Shown here piece after piece: positions 1 through 9,476 of a stretch of DNA of 64,000 nucleotides; position 1 is the stretch's first letter; every line of letters starts with the position of its first letter. The stretch covers positions 461,639 through 525,638 of the forward strand of contig NMRB01000016.1 of the NCBI GenBank assembly GCA_002633025.1, given 5' to 3'. This stretch comes from Notospermus geniculatus (Eukaryota; Nemertea; Pilidiophora; Heteronemertea; Lineidae). The position numbers and the translations under genes are program-made. A model generated the notes under the pieces. That model had not been told where the DNA came from. It saw only the letters and a program-made list of their open reading frames with translations, and did no database searches.

Positions 1-194
1 AGTCATACAGGTAATCTTGTATACATGTTATATTACATGTAGTTCATTAAAATGTCCCTTAACCATGTTAACTAACAGACTATGACACCTAGCTCCCAAC
101 CAGTCCAAGAGCATTTGTGTGACCCAGAATGTCCATTATGAGTTTCCACTGACTGTAGGTCCTTGATATGATGGATGGATATTTTATTTCATAG

Positions 195-1068
195 GCCAGT
201 ATTAAAGGGTGAACCACTGAAAGCCTACCTCCAGGGATTAGAGTACATGAATGACGATTTAAATGCAGTGGATGTCCTGTACGCTAAGGTAGAATTAGAG
301 GATGAATCGGACAGGTTCGTAAAATTTTGGTAACCAATTATAAAAAGGTACATTGTCATTAATATCGGCCAGTGAAAAAAGTATCTTGTTTAACTCTTGC
401 ACAGAACCAACTTTCTCATATACACAGCCCACGTCTTATGACGTGCTTGTACTGCATTGTTGTAGTAGGCCTGTCATCTTTATTCAGGTTGCAGATTTTA
501 TCCGACAGAATTGTTGACAAGTTTGTTTCGTCTGGTTTGATGCAACGTGACTACGACCGTGTAAAAATTCATGTGACTGTGATGAACACAATGTTCCGGA
601 AGGATCCCAGTGGAGCTGCTATTGCAGCCCGAGAAGAAAGGCGGAGAATGCCTAAAGAGAGGGAGTCCTTTGACGCATCTAATGTTCTAAAGGTTAGTTG
701 TGGTGTTGATTCATTTGTGAGTGCAAGAATGGGTACTCATTATTTGAGGCTTGAAATTAGAATCCTATGAAGATTAGTTTACTGGCTTCTTGCAGACAGA
801 AAAACAATATGGCTGCCAGGCAGCCATCTTGACTTACTATTGAACAGGTCCTCTTTTGAGTGGTTTAGAGGACATTTTGTCCACTTCACTTCTATGTCTT
901 CATTCGCTTGAAATGGGTCTTTCTGAAGTAGTTCTCATTTCTTTTCAGCACTTTGGAAATTTCAGCTTTGGCCAACAAGTCATCGACTCACTGCACCTGT
1001 CAAACAGGTACTCTACTGCATGTGATGGTTATTATCAAGCTGCTGCAAAGTTGGACTTGCCAACATGA
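195..1068 (+). CDS. ASCC1: ASCC1, activating signal cointegrator 1 complex subunit 1 (3' exons only)
   Basis: Three exons are visible: 195-314, 488-692 and 949-1068 (TGA stop 1066-1068). Phases agree at both joins (D-R at 314/488; K-H at 692/949). The 5' exons lie outside the window. The translation follows the C-terminal half of animal ASCC1: 'MNDDLNAVDVLYAKV', then 'VKIHVTVMNTMFRKDP', 'KERESFDASNVLK' and 'HFGNFSFG'. ASCC1 has a KH domain followed by a 2H-phosphoesterase-like (AKAP18/LigT) domain. The HVTV segment in the second exon is the second H-x-T-x catalytic motif of that fold, and it is intact. In known animals the protein works with the ASCC helicase complex in alkylation repair and transcription coactivation. 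The C-terminal tail after HFGNFSFG differs from the human one. A poly(A) signal follows 84 bp after the stop. Confidence 0.93.
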
Positions 1069-1151
1069 TTTATGTAGTGAGTGGATTATCAGAACTTGGA
1101 GGGGAATTTGTGTTATGTGATACTTTATTTCATCGCGTTGTATATGCAAGG

Positions 1152-1157
1152 AATAAA
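1152..1157 (+). terminator. Poly(A) signal for ASCC1
   Basis: An AATAAA hexamer 84 bp after the ASCC1 stop and about 300 bp before the HIKESHI start codon. It is the only canonical hexamer I saw between the two genes and would give a very short 3' UTR. Confidence 0.6.
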
Positions 1158-1462
1158 TTATCTAATCCTCTGTACATATCCAGGGCCTATTTTTGCCTGC
1201 TCTGTTCCAACCGCTCTCCTTTTCCATTCTACGGTAGCGCAGTAACTAAGTTTCGTTCCAGTTTCCCGTTCGCATTTTAGACCAACCCGAATCCGTTGTT
1301 GCGGCGCAATAATTGAGGCTAGCTCCACTGTCAATATGGTGGACGACTCTGGACATGCTGGAAGTTGGTGGAATGTTCCTTGGTTTTAATCCGAAAAGGT
1401 CGATTTGATCGTGACAGCTTGATACATTAATCAACGCAGAATCCCAGGATTATACTCTCGAG
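1158..1462 (+). other. Compact ASCC1-HIKESHI intergenic spacer
   Basis: About 300 bp separate the ASCC1 poly(A) signal from the HIKESHI start codon, so the HIKESHI promoter and 5' UTR must lie largely here. I see no clear TATA box. The stretch 1245-1330 has several CpG dinucleotides (for example 'ttgcggcgcaat'). Confidence 0.5.
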
Positions 1463-3160
1463 ATGTTTGGCATCCTGGTGGCTGGTCGTTTGGTACGGTT
1501 TACTCATCTCATGTTCAAATCAATGTTGACGTTTCATGGTTTTGTTGATGATCTGCTTCTTTTTCACAGTTTCACCAGTTCACACTTCTCGACTCATGTT
1601 TCTCTTTCATCCATTGATGCACCAATCAAATCCCCAGCCGAGGCCACCCAAGAAAACACTACTGACTACAGCCAGCCATGGATGAATCATCACGGCAATG
1701 CCATGGCATGATGATGATGATGGCAATGGCATGGCATGAAAGCCATGATGATGGCAATAGGCCTAGCCTATGATGCCTATGCCTAGTTAGTAGGCCTATG
1801 CTAATGCACTTTATAGACCTCGCCCTCAGCCTACAGTGTACATGGCTTACACTCTTGACTTAGGCCTGCCCTCCTAGGCCTACCTAGGCCTTTGCCACTA
1901 TATAGGCCTAGGCGCCTAGCCTATAGCTACCGGTAAGCCGAATCGTAGGGCCAGCCATGGCCATGGGCCATGACTCGTTGACGTTGTCATATCATCATCA
2001 ATGACCACACCACTACCAAAGGCCTGCGGTTAGCATGACTCGGTCTCTGCAAGCTGGAGTCATGAGCTGGCACTACTACTGATAATCTTGGATGGCATTT
2101 ATTTTACACACTTCAGGTTCAAACTGAGTTTACTCAAGTGGGTGAAACTCAATTTTTGTTCAACATCCCAGAGGCTGATGGGATTAATCACATAGTTGTG
2201 TTCATGACCGGACAGCAGCCATTCCCAGACACTATGGGAGGAGCAGGTGAGGCCCCTAAAGTGTAGACCGTTCCTGAGTTTATTAGGGAGGTTTCGCAAG
2301 CGCCCGGTTAGGCCCTACGACGACGTTTAGCTATTGTGTGGGTATTCTCAAACAATAGATAAACGTCGTCGTAAGGCCCAACCGGGCGCTTGCGAAACCT
2401 CCCTATTATGAATTAAAACCACCTAGGCCTATTGAGAGAATGACAATGCTGTCCTTGAAAATAAAACATCATGAATGGCAATGGAAATGCGGAACTGAAC
2501 ATCACTGGAAAGGGTAGCTATTACATCACACTCCCCGATGTCACCTGAGTTAGTTTCTCAACATTAGACAAAGTCTTTACAATGTCGCCTCTTATTTGCA
2601 GTTTACTTTAGTTGGCCCTCAGCTGATGGACAGCCATCCTGGCAACTGATAGGTCATATCACAAATAGTAAACCAAGTGCAATTTTCAAAATATCAAACT
2701 TGAAAAAAGGTAAGCTGAGTGTTACCAGTATGTCACTTGTGAGTCGTTTTTCAGTGACCTATGCTCCCAATGGAGTTTCAGGCTTAAAGTCAAGTAAGTC
2801 ATTCTTAACTAATGCTTAAAATTCTTGGTTGTTTCAGATGCTGCTGGTGTGACCAATCCTTTCCAGAATCACACTGCCCAGTCCCACGTCGCACAGATCG
2901 GTATCTCTGTAGATCAACTCAGTGAACTCGCCCAGCAGACACCAGTCACTGAATCAGCGACAAAAATGGTGACCTCCTTCGTTGAATTCACCACAAAAAT
3001 GCTCCAGAACTTCTACAACTATGCGGCTTCATTTGCTGTTAGTCAAGCTCAGATGACGCATCAGCCTAATGAAACATTCGTCCCGTTTAGTGTTGTGCAA
3101 AAATGGTTTGAGAATTTTCAGAGAAAAATGCAGCATGATCCAAATTTCTGGAAAAGCTGA
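1463..3160 (+). CDS. HIKESHI: HIKESHI, Hsp70 nuclear import carrier (complete, four exons)
   Basis: Exons: 1463-1492 (10 codons, [10 protein letters not shown]), 2117-2246, 2602-2709 and 2838-3160. Phases match at every join and give 196 residues, against 197 in human Hikeshi. Diagnostic stretches are 'FGILVAGRL' at the N terminus, '[16 protein letters not shown]', '[18 protein letters not shown]', '[13 protein letters not shown]' and a highly conserved end with '[17 protein letters not shown]' and '[10 protein letters not shown]'. Hikeshi carries ATP-bound HSP70 into the nucleus after heat stress. The conserved hydrophobic N terminus and the C-terminal domain are both present and nothing is broken. 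Intron 1 holds AGGCCTA-rich low-complexity DNA; intron 2 holds a 118-bp MITE; intron 3 holds a possible cassette exon at 2755-2793. A poly(A) signal lies at 4049. Confidence 0.95.
1690..1960. repeat. Low-complexity AGGCCTA / ATGGCATG-rich stretch
   Basis: HIKESHI intron 1 carries ATGATGATG and GGCATGGCATG runs followed by many copies of the palindromic word AGGCCT(A). The same word is unusually frequent across the whole window, mostly in non-coding DNA. Confidence 0.6.
2286..2403. mobile_element. Hairpin MITE, GGGAGGTTTCG family, copy 1
   Basis: Two arms of about 50 bp pair almost perfectly: GGGAGGTTTCGCAAGCGCCC at the left end and its reverse complement at the right, with ACGACGTTTA further in. 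The element is flanked by TATTA on both sides (2281-2285 and 2404-2408), a possible target duplication of 2-5 bp. It sits in HIKESHI intron 2. No coding potential. Confidence 0.75.
2755..2793 (+). other. Candidate 39-nt cassette exon of HIKESHI
   Basis: The segment is preceded by 'gtttttcag' and followed by 'gtaagtc'. It is 39 nt long and phase 1 at both ends, so it can be included or skipped between exons 3 and 4 without a frameshift. It would add [13 protein letters not shown]; 'SGLKS' resembles the ISGLKS found at this place in human Hikeshi. Whether it is ever used cannot be told from sequence alone. Confidence 0.4.
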
Positions 3161-4401
3161 TGTCCTGTTTTAACTTTTGTTTTTCACTTTGGTTTCTAAT
3201 TAACGTCAAGAATTTTGCAATGCACAAACTCATTATATGTTCATGTTGTTTATTATGTTGGGCCAAGGATCACTTGCATTTTTTACTGAGGCCTCCTGTC
3301 ATCAAAAAATAGGTGGAAGGCAGGTGGTTGGCTTTGTCTCACTGTGTTGTTTTAAAAAACTTCAACGAAGGTGTGAAGTGGATTTATGATTGTTATCATC
3401 CAGAAATAAGAAGAAACCCTCTGTGGTTTTCATCAGTGTTTTACTATACCTATATTATGCCTGTCTTATTTTCTTGGTCAACTCTGCTTCTTTCACATGA
3501 CTTGTACCGCACCAATGGATCCACTAAACTCTGTTTCACTCAAATTTGATTGTGGACCACTGTACATTTTGATACGTCACTTACGGTATGTCCAGTAAGT
3601 ATGGTTTCCTGCATGTAGCTTATCAAATTGGTGTGTGACACAGTTGGCACACCTGTTTTTCCCTGTTTTCACAGACCGGTGACATTTGTTAGGACATAGT
3701 CTGAGTGTTAAGTTACGAAGTCACCATCTCCTCTGTAGCTATGGTGACTAATATAATAGTTAATTAGCGCTTTGACACCGCCTCTTGGATGGTGAAATAA
3801 TGTTCGTCCAGGTGTGTGACAGGTGAAGATAAACTGTCCATGAGAACAATGTTCACAAACGGTTCTCAGTTAATTATTAATTATGGAACCAGGGGTGGAC
3901 CAAGGGTTTTTGCAGATGGTGCCTGTGCTGTGGGGAAAATTTAAAAATCTGAATGTTCAGAGGTGCATTTTTGGCCTGTCCTGACGAAAATCGTTGGTTG
4001 CCGAGAGCAGGGGGTACGGACTCCTGCTGGATCCCGCACTTGGGTACAAATAAAGATATACTGCACATGTATCAAACTGATATTTCATGATTTATGGTAC
4101 AATATACCCCGGAATATAACACTGGCGACCATTTGCGATGGGAACCAACGTAGGCTTACCACAAGTGATCTTGCTTTGCTTTATCATGTACAAACAGGGA
4201 GGTCGTTCTGTTGTATAACTCCAGAAATGTGTGAATCTGTTCATTATCTGATTGTGTGTAGCGCGTGATTTTGTGATTTTTTTTGTCGGCTGCGTGTAGG
4301 CTTGGTGCTCTTTATACTTATACCTACCTGATACCGGTAAGAATAAATCATCAAAAACGACGTTCAGTTATTTTAGTTTTGGTTTTGTTTCATTGAAGAT
4401 A
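3161..4401. other. HIKESHI 3' UTR and convergent intergenic region
   Basis: No gene is recognised here. An AATAAA at 4049-4054 is the likely HIKESHI poly(A) signal, implying a 3' UTR of about 0.9 kb. The words around 3505-3580 (ACCAATGGATcC..CTAAACTCTGTTTCA and GTGGAC.ACTGTACATT) recur at 6325-6540, where a MITE separates them. Confidence 0.45.
4049..4054 (+). terminator. Poly(A) signal, probably HIKESHI
   Basis: A canonical AATAAA, the first I see downstream of the HIKESHI stop at 3160. Confidence 0.45.
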
Positions 4402-4411
4402 TTTATTTATT
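4402..4411 (-). terminator. Poly(A) signal for Ly6/uPAR gene A
   Basis: Overlapping AATAAA hexamers on the minus strand, about 100 bp beyond the stop codon at 4511. Confidence 0.55.
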
Positions 4412-4510
4412 TATTAGAATCAATTGCACGGTAGCCTTTTTCCCAACACCCTGTTCATTATAACATACTGAGAGGTGACATTCAAAGGCAATGGTATGAG
4501 GCGTTGAATT

Positions 4511-5614
4511 TCATCTTAAACCGCAGATGATCATTAACAAAACGTAGAGCCCAAATCCCTGCAGGAGTGCAAGACCTACAGGATAACTTGGATGCTGTCC
4601 CAACGCCGCGTTACAGTTCTTTGTGTTGTTACAACAGTATATCTGCCCGGTCAGTTCGCCATGTACGGCATCTTTTACTGTAACTTTTCCATTTACACAG
4701 CTATCGTCGTAAGTCCAGCATCTACGTTCGATGAAGATTCTGTCGTGCGTGTCCTTCAAAACCAGTTTCTGAAAAAAAACACGTGGTTTATGATAGTTGG
4801 GAGTGAGCCGATTGGATCCGGGGATTGGATTTGCGAATTGGTTTCGTTATTGCTGCTCCACTTGAGTTTTCTCGTGCGAATTGGCGCTTCATGGAAAATT
4901 CATCGTCTTTTTCATCATTCAATATAGTTGGGTTCCTCACGAATTCCGCTGTGGCCAAGTACGAACTGCCCGTCGTTTTCCCTCGTTGAGTCGCCCACAT
5001 ATTGTGTATATTGGACCAACTCGCGTGGAGCACCGTCATTAGCCCGTTGTCATTCAATCTGGCGCTGCTACACTGTGATAGTTCCCGCGCGAATGGAGTT
5101 TTCTCGCGTGGAGCAGCGCGGTGAGCGGATAGGGAGCGACGACTCGGGTCCGAAGGCTTGGGTATATTCCAGAAACTACTCACCGCACAGGAACTCTCTT
5201 TGTTTTGCTCGTCGCATCCTTTCCTATAATTCTTGGCTTCAGCTTCGCTGAAATTCCTCTCACCGCAGAACTTCAGGGCGGTTAGGCCACGGAATTCAGT
5301 TCCTGGTGGTGCCGTGTCGCTGCTACCGCAGTTGTAACACTCAAAGGCGTCGTCGCAAAGGACACCGATACCTAGGGAATGAGAACGGTGTGATAGGAAT
5401 GGTGATCCCTAAAACCAACATCCGGGCATCGTTGTTGATCTGTTGATACCGACCTTCTCGGATCAAGTTGTGGGACATCTAAGCCTATGCTTCTATGTAT
5501 CGCCCAAGGCCCGATTTAGGCATTTCATCGATGTGTCCTCACATTTGACTTGGCCATAGCATAGCAACAACCCCTACCTGTAGTTACAAAAATCAGAATG
5601 AGTAGTCTTGACAT
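4511..5614 (-). CDS. Ly6/uPAR-domain protein A, secreted and probably GPI-anchored
   Basis: Three exons on the minus strand: 5614-5578 (start codon and signal peptide, MSRLLILIFVTT), 5371-5184 (188 nt) and 4768-4511. Phases agree (1, then 0) and give 160 residues. The mature part starts near FECYNCGSS and has ten cysteines ending in YCCNNTKNCNAA, the C-C-x5-C-N signature of the three-finger LU (Ly6/uPAR) domain. The last 30 residues are hydrophobic with a small-residue stretch before them, as expected for a GPI signal. Such proteins act at the cell surface as receptors or modulators; no specific partner can be inferred. Gene B, 1.05 kb further along the plus strand, has the same exon sizes (37 and 188 nt) and is a tandem duplicate. 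Family call firm, function unknown. Confidence 0.88.
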
Positions 5615-6006
5615 CTCGGAGTCTTAGCGTAGTCCACAGGGTCACGGTTTTCTGGACGTTTTTCCTTCATATATTTGGCAGGTTCTCGTCATTGACACAT
5701 AAATGATTTACTGACAACCAAAACTTTCTCTTTATAGCGATTTCCACCAGACAGATACAAAGCATGACGTAGTTGACATTGTACATGTAGCCATATCACT
5801 GAATGAAAATCTGGTACATATCATCATGGGGATACCACACTGATCTTAGTCTTTCGTGTCAACAAAGTCTTCACGTGTCCATACGGCGATGCTTTCAATA
5901 GAAAAGTCAATAGAAATATGCATGATATTATGCGAAAACGTTATTAGGTGCAGTTTTTGTTGTACCTGTTTTGAATGAAGACCAAGGAAAGTGCGGTTGA
6001 AGTTGA

Positions 6007-6014
6007 TGACGTCA
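6007..6014. promoter_or_regulatory. CRE palindrome upstream of Ly6 gene A
   Basis: A perfect TGACGTCA, the CREB/ATF consensus, 393 bp upstream of the start codon of gene A. An equivalent site stands 370 bp upstream of gene B inside otherwise diverging duplicated flanks. Confidence 0.5.
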
Positions 6015-6366
6015 CGACATCGATCTAGTGGATGACGTTTCGTCGGTGGCGGATTTCGTGGTGTAAATGGTTCTGCAAGAGCTAAAACGACCTACCGTCT
6101 TGGTTGTCCTTAATTTGTTGTACATTTCGAATGGATTCGATCGATTTTGGACTTTGGTTCGATGTCCTTAGGTGTCCTTCCTAGGTCCTCTTCAGTTGAT
6201 GCTGGCCCTTAAAGAATAGTAACGTCCCATCTATTGTTTTCATTACTGTTTTATTATGCCAAACCTACATGTCGTATTACGGGTATTCCAATGTTCATTT
6301 TATGATGATGCTGTGCTGCCGAGACCAATGGATACCCTAAACTCTGTTTCAACATCCTAAAGGCGG

Positions 6367-6530
6367 CTCTCCACGTGACAGTTTTCTTGCGCAAGTTGGC
6401 TCACAATGGGCAATTCACCATTATTTGTTCGTCACGGCCTACGCTGGGACCAATGACATAAACAGCTGCTCGCAGTTGAATTGCCCATAGAGAGCCAACT
6501 TGCGCAAGAAAACCCCAAGAAAACGTGGAC
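6367..6530. mobile_element. Hairpin MITE, CTTGCGCAAGTTGGCT family, copy 1
   Basis: The left arm reads CTCCACGTGACAGTTTTCTTGCGCAAGTTGGCTC in short pieces and the right arm is its reverse complement (GAGCCAACTTGCGCAAGAAAA then ACGTGGA). The interior has an ATGGGCAATTCA / TGAATTGCCCAT pair. Related copies lie near 25238-25362 and 33541-33715. Confidence 0.75.
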
Positions 6531-6668
6531 TACTGTACATTGGTCATGACGCCGACATCAATTAGTGGTCTCCCATCAACTCGGAATCAGTTGTACGTGC
6601 TATTTTCCCCAATACCCTGTACATACTGCACGGTGACATTCAACGGCAATGGTAGGGCGCGTTGAATT

Positions 6669-7606
6669 TCATCTTAAACTGCAGAATATCATTAACAAAA
6701 TATGAATTCCAAAACACTGCAGGAGGGTAAGACCCAAGGGAAAACTAGGATGCTGTCCAAACGCCGCATTACAGTTCTTCGTGTTGTTACAACAGTATAT
6801 CTGTCCGGTCAGTTCGCCATAGACGTCATCGTCGACTGTGACTTTTCCATCTTTACAGTAGTTAAAGAACATGTACCACCAGCATCGGCGTTCGACGAAG
6901 GTTCTGCCGTGCTGGTCTTTCATAACAAGTTTCTGGAAAATAAAAAAAACACGCCCTAGTTATAGCCTGTTGGAATTTGCGAATTAGTTCCGTTTTGCTG
7001 CAAAGTAGGCCTACCCTCGTCTTCAAACGTGTCGGATTTAGCGTCCGAAGTCCTTAGTATGGGGGCTTGGGTATCGAAGTCTACAAACTACCTACTCACA
7101 GCGCAGACGTTCTCGAAGTTTTTCTTGTCGCATCCTTTTCTGTAGTCTTTGGCCTCGTCGGTGCTGAAGTTTCTCTCACCGCAGTACTTCAGGGCGGTAA
7201 GGCCACGGAATGTCGTTCCTGGTGGTGCCACGCTGCTGCTACCGCAGTTGTAACACTCAAAGACGTCGTCGCACAGGACACCGACACCTGACGAAGGGAA
7301 TAAGAACGGTGTGATAGGAAAGTTGATCTGCTGGAACCAAAGTCACTGGTGTACTATCAGGGGTCTTGTAGTGTAGGCCCTTTATTGATATATAGATAAC
7401 TCAAAACTATGTGTTCTATACGGCATGTCGGACGGTGGACGACCATTAAGCCGCCGCTGACGTTAGATCAAGTTCTTGACATGCTACGCTTATGGGTAGG
7501 CCTATGGTTATACGGGATTTTCGCCGATGTTTCGTCCACAGTCGACGAGGCCGTAGCAAATAACCCTACCTGCAGTTACAAGAATCAAAACCAGGAGCCG
7601 CAACAT
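6669..7606 (-). CDS. Ly6/uPAR-domain protein B, tandem paralogue of A
   Basis: Three exons on the minus strand: 7606-7570 (MLRLLVLILVTA signal peptide), 7287-7100 (188 nt) and 6932-6669. They join in phase to 162 residues. Ten cysteines keep the same spacing as in protein A, from FECYNCGSS to YCCNNTKNCNAA, followed by a hydrophobic GPI-type tail ending MIFCSLR. Exon 2 and the end of exon 3 are nearly identical to A; the middle of exon 3 (after RRCW) differs most, with an extra two codons. Homology to gene A also covers the 3' UTR and several hundred bases upstream, so the duplication included regulatory DNA. Likely a cell-surface LU protein of unknown partner. Confidence 0.88.
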
Positions 7607-7975
7607 CTCAAAATTTCAGTAGTCCACGGGGTATGAATATCTGGATGTTACTGCTTCAAAAATATGATAAGTCCTCCTAGATGATACGTATATTTTTCAC
7701 GGACTGCAAAAGCTTTGCTTTTAGTGATCTTCACAGAACATGTACGTAGGCCTGTAGTTGACATTGTAGCCATGTCACTGAATAAAAACTGGTACATATC
7801 ATGAGATATCACATTGGTGTAGTCTATCGTGTCAACAAAGTCTTCACGTGTCCATTAGAGCGATACGTACATAAGAAAGTCAATAGAAATATGTATGATA
7901 TTGTGCGAAAACTATATTTGGTGCAGTTTTGTTATAGTTCATGCATCACAAATAAGAAGAATGCGTTGAAATTCA

Positions 7976-7983
7976 TGACGTCA
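7976..7983. promoter_or_regulatory. CRE palindrome upstream of Ly6 gene B
   Basis: A perfect TGACGTCA 370 bp upstream of the start codon of gene B, matching the site at 6007 upstream of gene A. Confidence 0.5.
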
Positions 7984-8180
7984 TGCCATAGGCCTAGCTT
8001 GCTAGTCAAGTCAGGGGTGGAGGACATTTCGTGGCGGGTCAGTTGTACCCTTGTCAGTGTAGTGCAGGAGTTGAAGCATATACGTCTGCAATGTAATCTT
8101 TTGTTATTTACTTCCATCTGCTGTACAGAATGGGCCATGTACAAAGTTGAGGGGAAAGCGTTTACCATAACACTTAAATA

Positions 8181-8329
8181 GGGAGGTTTCGAAATCAAAC
8201 GATAAACGTTAACGTTAACCACAACGTTATTTTTGTGCCGAAAATGAAATATAAAATCTGGGTAATGTGTAGTATGAAAAATAACGTTGTCGTAAAGTTT
8301 ACGTTTATCATTTCATTTCTAATCCTCCC
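8181..8329. mobile_element. Hairpin MITE, GGGAGGTTTCG family, copy 2
   Basis: It starts GGGAGGTTTCGAAAT and ends in a degenerate reverse complement finishing CCTCCC, with TA on each side. Inner arms pair through GATAAACGT / ACGTTTATC and AACGTTATTTTT / AAAAATAACGTT. It is related to 2286-2403 by its termini, but the interior differs. Confidence 0.65.
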
Positions 8330-9476
8330 TATTATCACCATTTTTCTTTCCGTTGATGCTGTCTGATACGCTTACGTTATACAAATGACGTATTCCTGTC
8401 GTCTGCACGGTCGACGCCCGACATTTAGCAGCCACGTCATAGCCGGAGACTAATGACCCGCAATACGAGTTTCTAAAGTACCGTTTTGTTTTCCCGTACG
8501 AGGTGCCGGTCAATATAACAATAATAGATACGATCTTGCTATGCACACCTGTCGGGTAACACGCCTTGGAGAATAGAAACGCGCATGCGCAACCGAAAAC
8601 TTCTCAACTCTGCCAATAATTTTCATCAGTATGTGATTAATTATACACAACGCCATCTCAAGAAAGCGTCGGTAGTGTAACAAGATAGAGATGGACCATT
8701 ATGTCACAGGAACTTTCAAAATAACAAGGACTATTGTTCTTGTGATTTAAGAAATTTCAATTCTCAGTTGTAATATCTTCCGTTGAAAAGATTTGAAAAG
8801 GGCCACGCCTTTTCAGATTTCGAAAGCACCGTTCCGTAGTTATTTTTTCGCTTTACCATTCAGTGATGATCATCATAAACTTGTTTCTTTTTCGAGTGAT
8901 GATTTCCCTCGCAAAACTGGAAAGCAACCTCTGGGATCGGTGATGGACTTGCAGTATTTTCTTACGGATACAAGAAAAGTTGTTACAATTACGTTCTTGT
9001 TGTTTTCGGTTTTCGAATACCCAGGATACGAAACCTGAAGCTGTGAAGATGTTGAGGAATTACAAGCTTTTCACATTCAATTGGATATAATTGAATTCGA
9101 TTCTCTCGAGTAGCTTTCCGGAGTAGTTTCGGTGATGGGAATCGTCATTTGGCCACGTCGTTTGATATTGGGCTGCAACTGAAGTCAAGTCGTTTGATAT
9201 TGGGCTGCAGCTGAACTCAAGTCGTTTGATATTGGGCTGCAACTGAAGTCAAGTCGTTTGATTATTGGACTGCAACTGAAGTTCAAATCTGGAAGACCTA
9301 CGTCCAAGCAAATCATTTGGAAAAAGCCATGAAATCCAGGCATTCTTAATGTGAGTAAGCGACGATGTCGTGCGGAAAGAACGCAACGTAATGCAGCAAC
9401 AATATTTTAAAGCACATACATACATGTACACGTACATATTTCATCATGAGTTAAGTAACCCAAGTCACTAAAGAAA
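8330..9476. other. Intergenic region upstream of the Kv gene
   Basis: No gene recognised. A 32-bp tandem repeat occupies 9157-9286. A small minus-strand ORF at 8546-8319 starts with a signal-like sequence but has no supporting splice sites or homologue that I know. Confidence 0.4.
9157..9286. repeat. 32-bp tandem repeat, four units
   Basis: Four head-to-tail units of GTCGTTTGATATTGGGCTGC plus AACTGAAGTCAA. The first three are nearly identical; the last is diverged with an insertion. Confidence 0.85.

Noticed and set aside
8319-8546. Minus-strand ORF with a signal-peptide-like start, considered as a third Ly6 first exon
   Set aside because: No donor in the phase used by the Ly6 genes and no LU-domain exon nearby.
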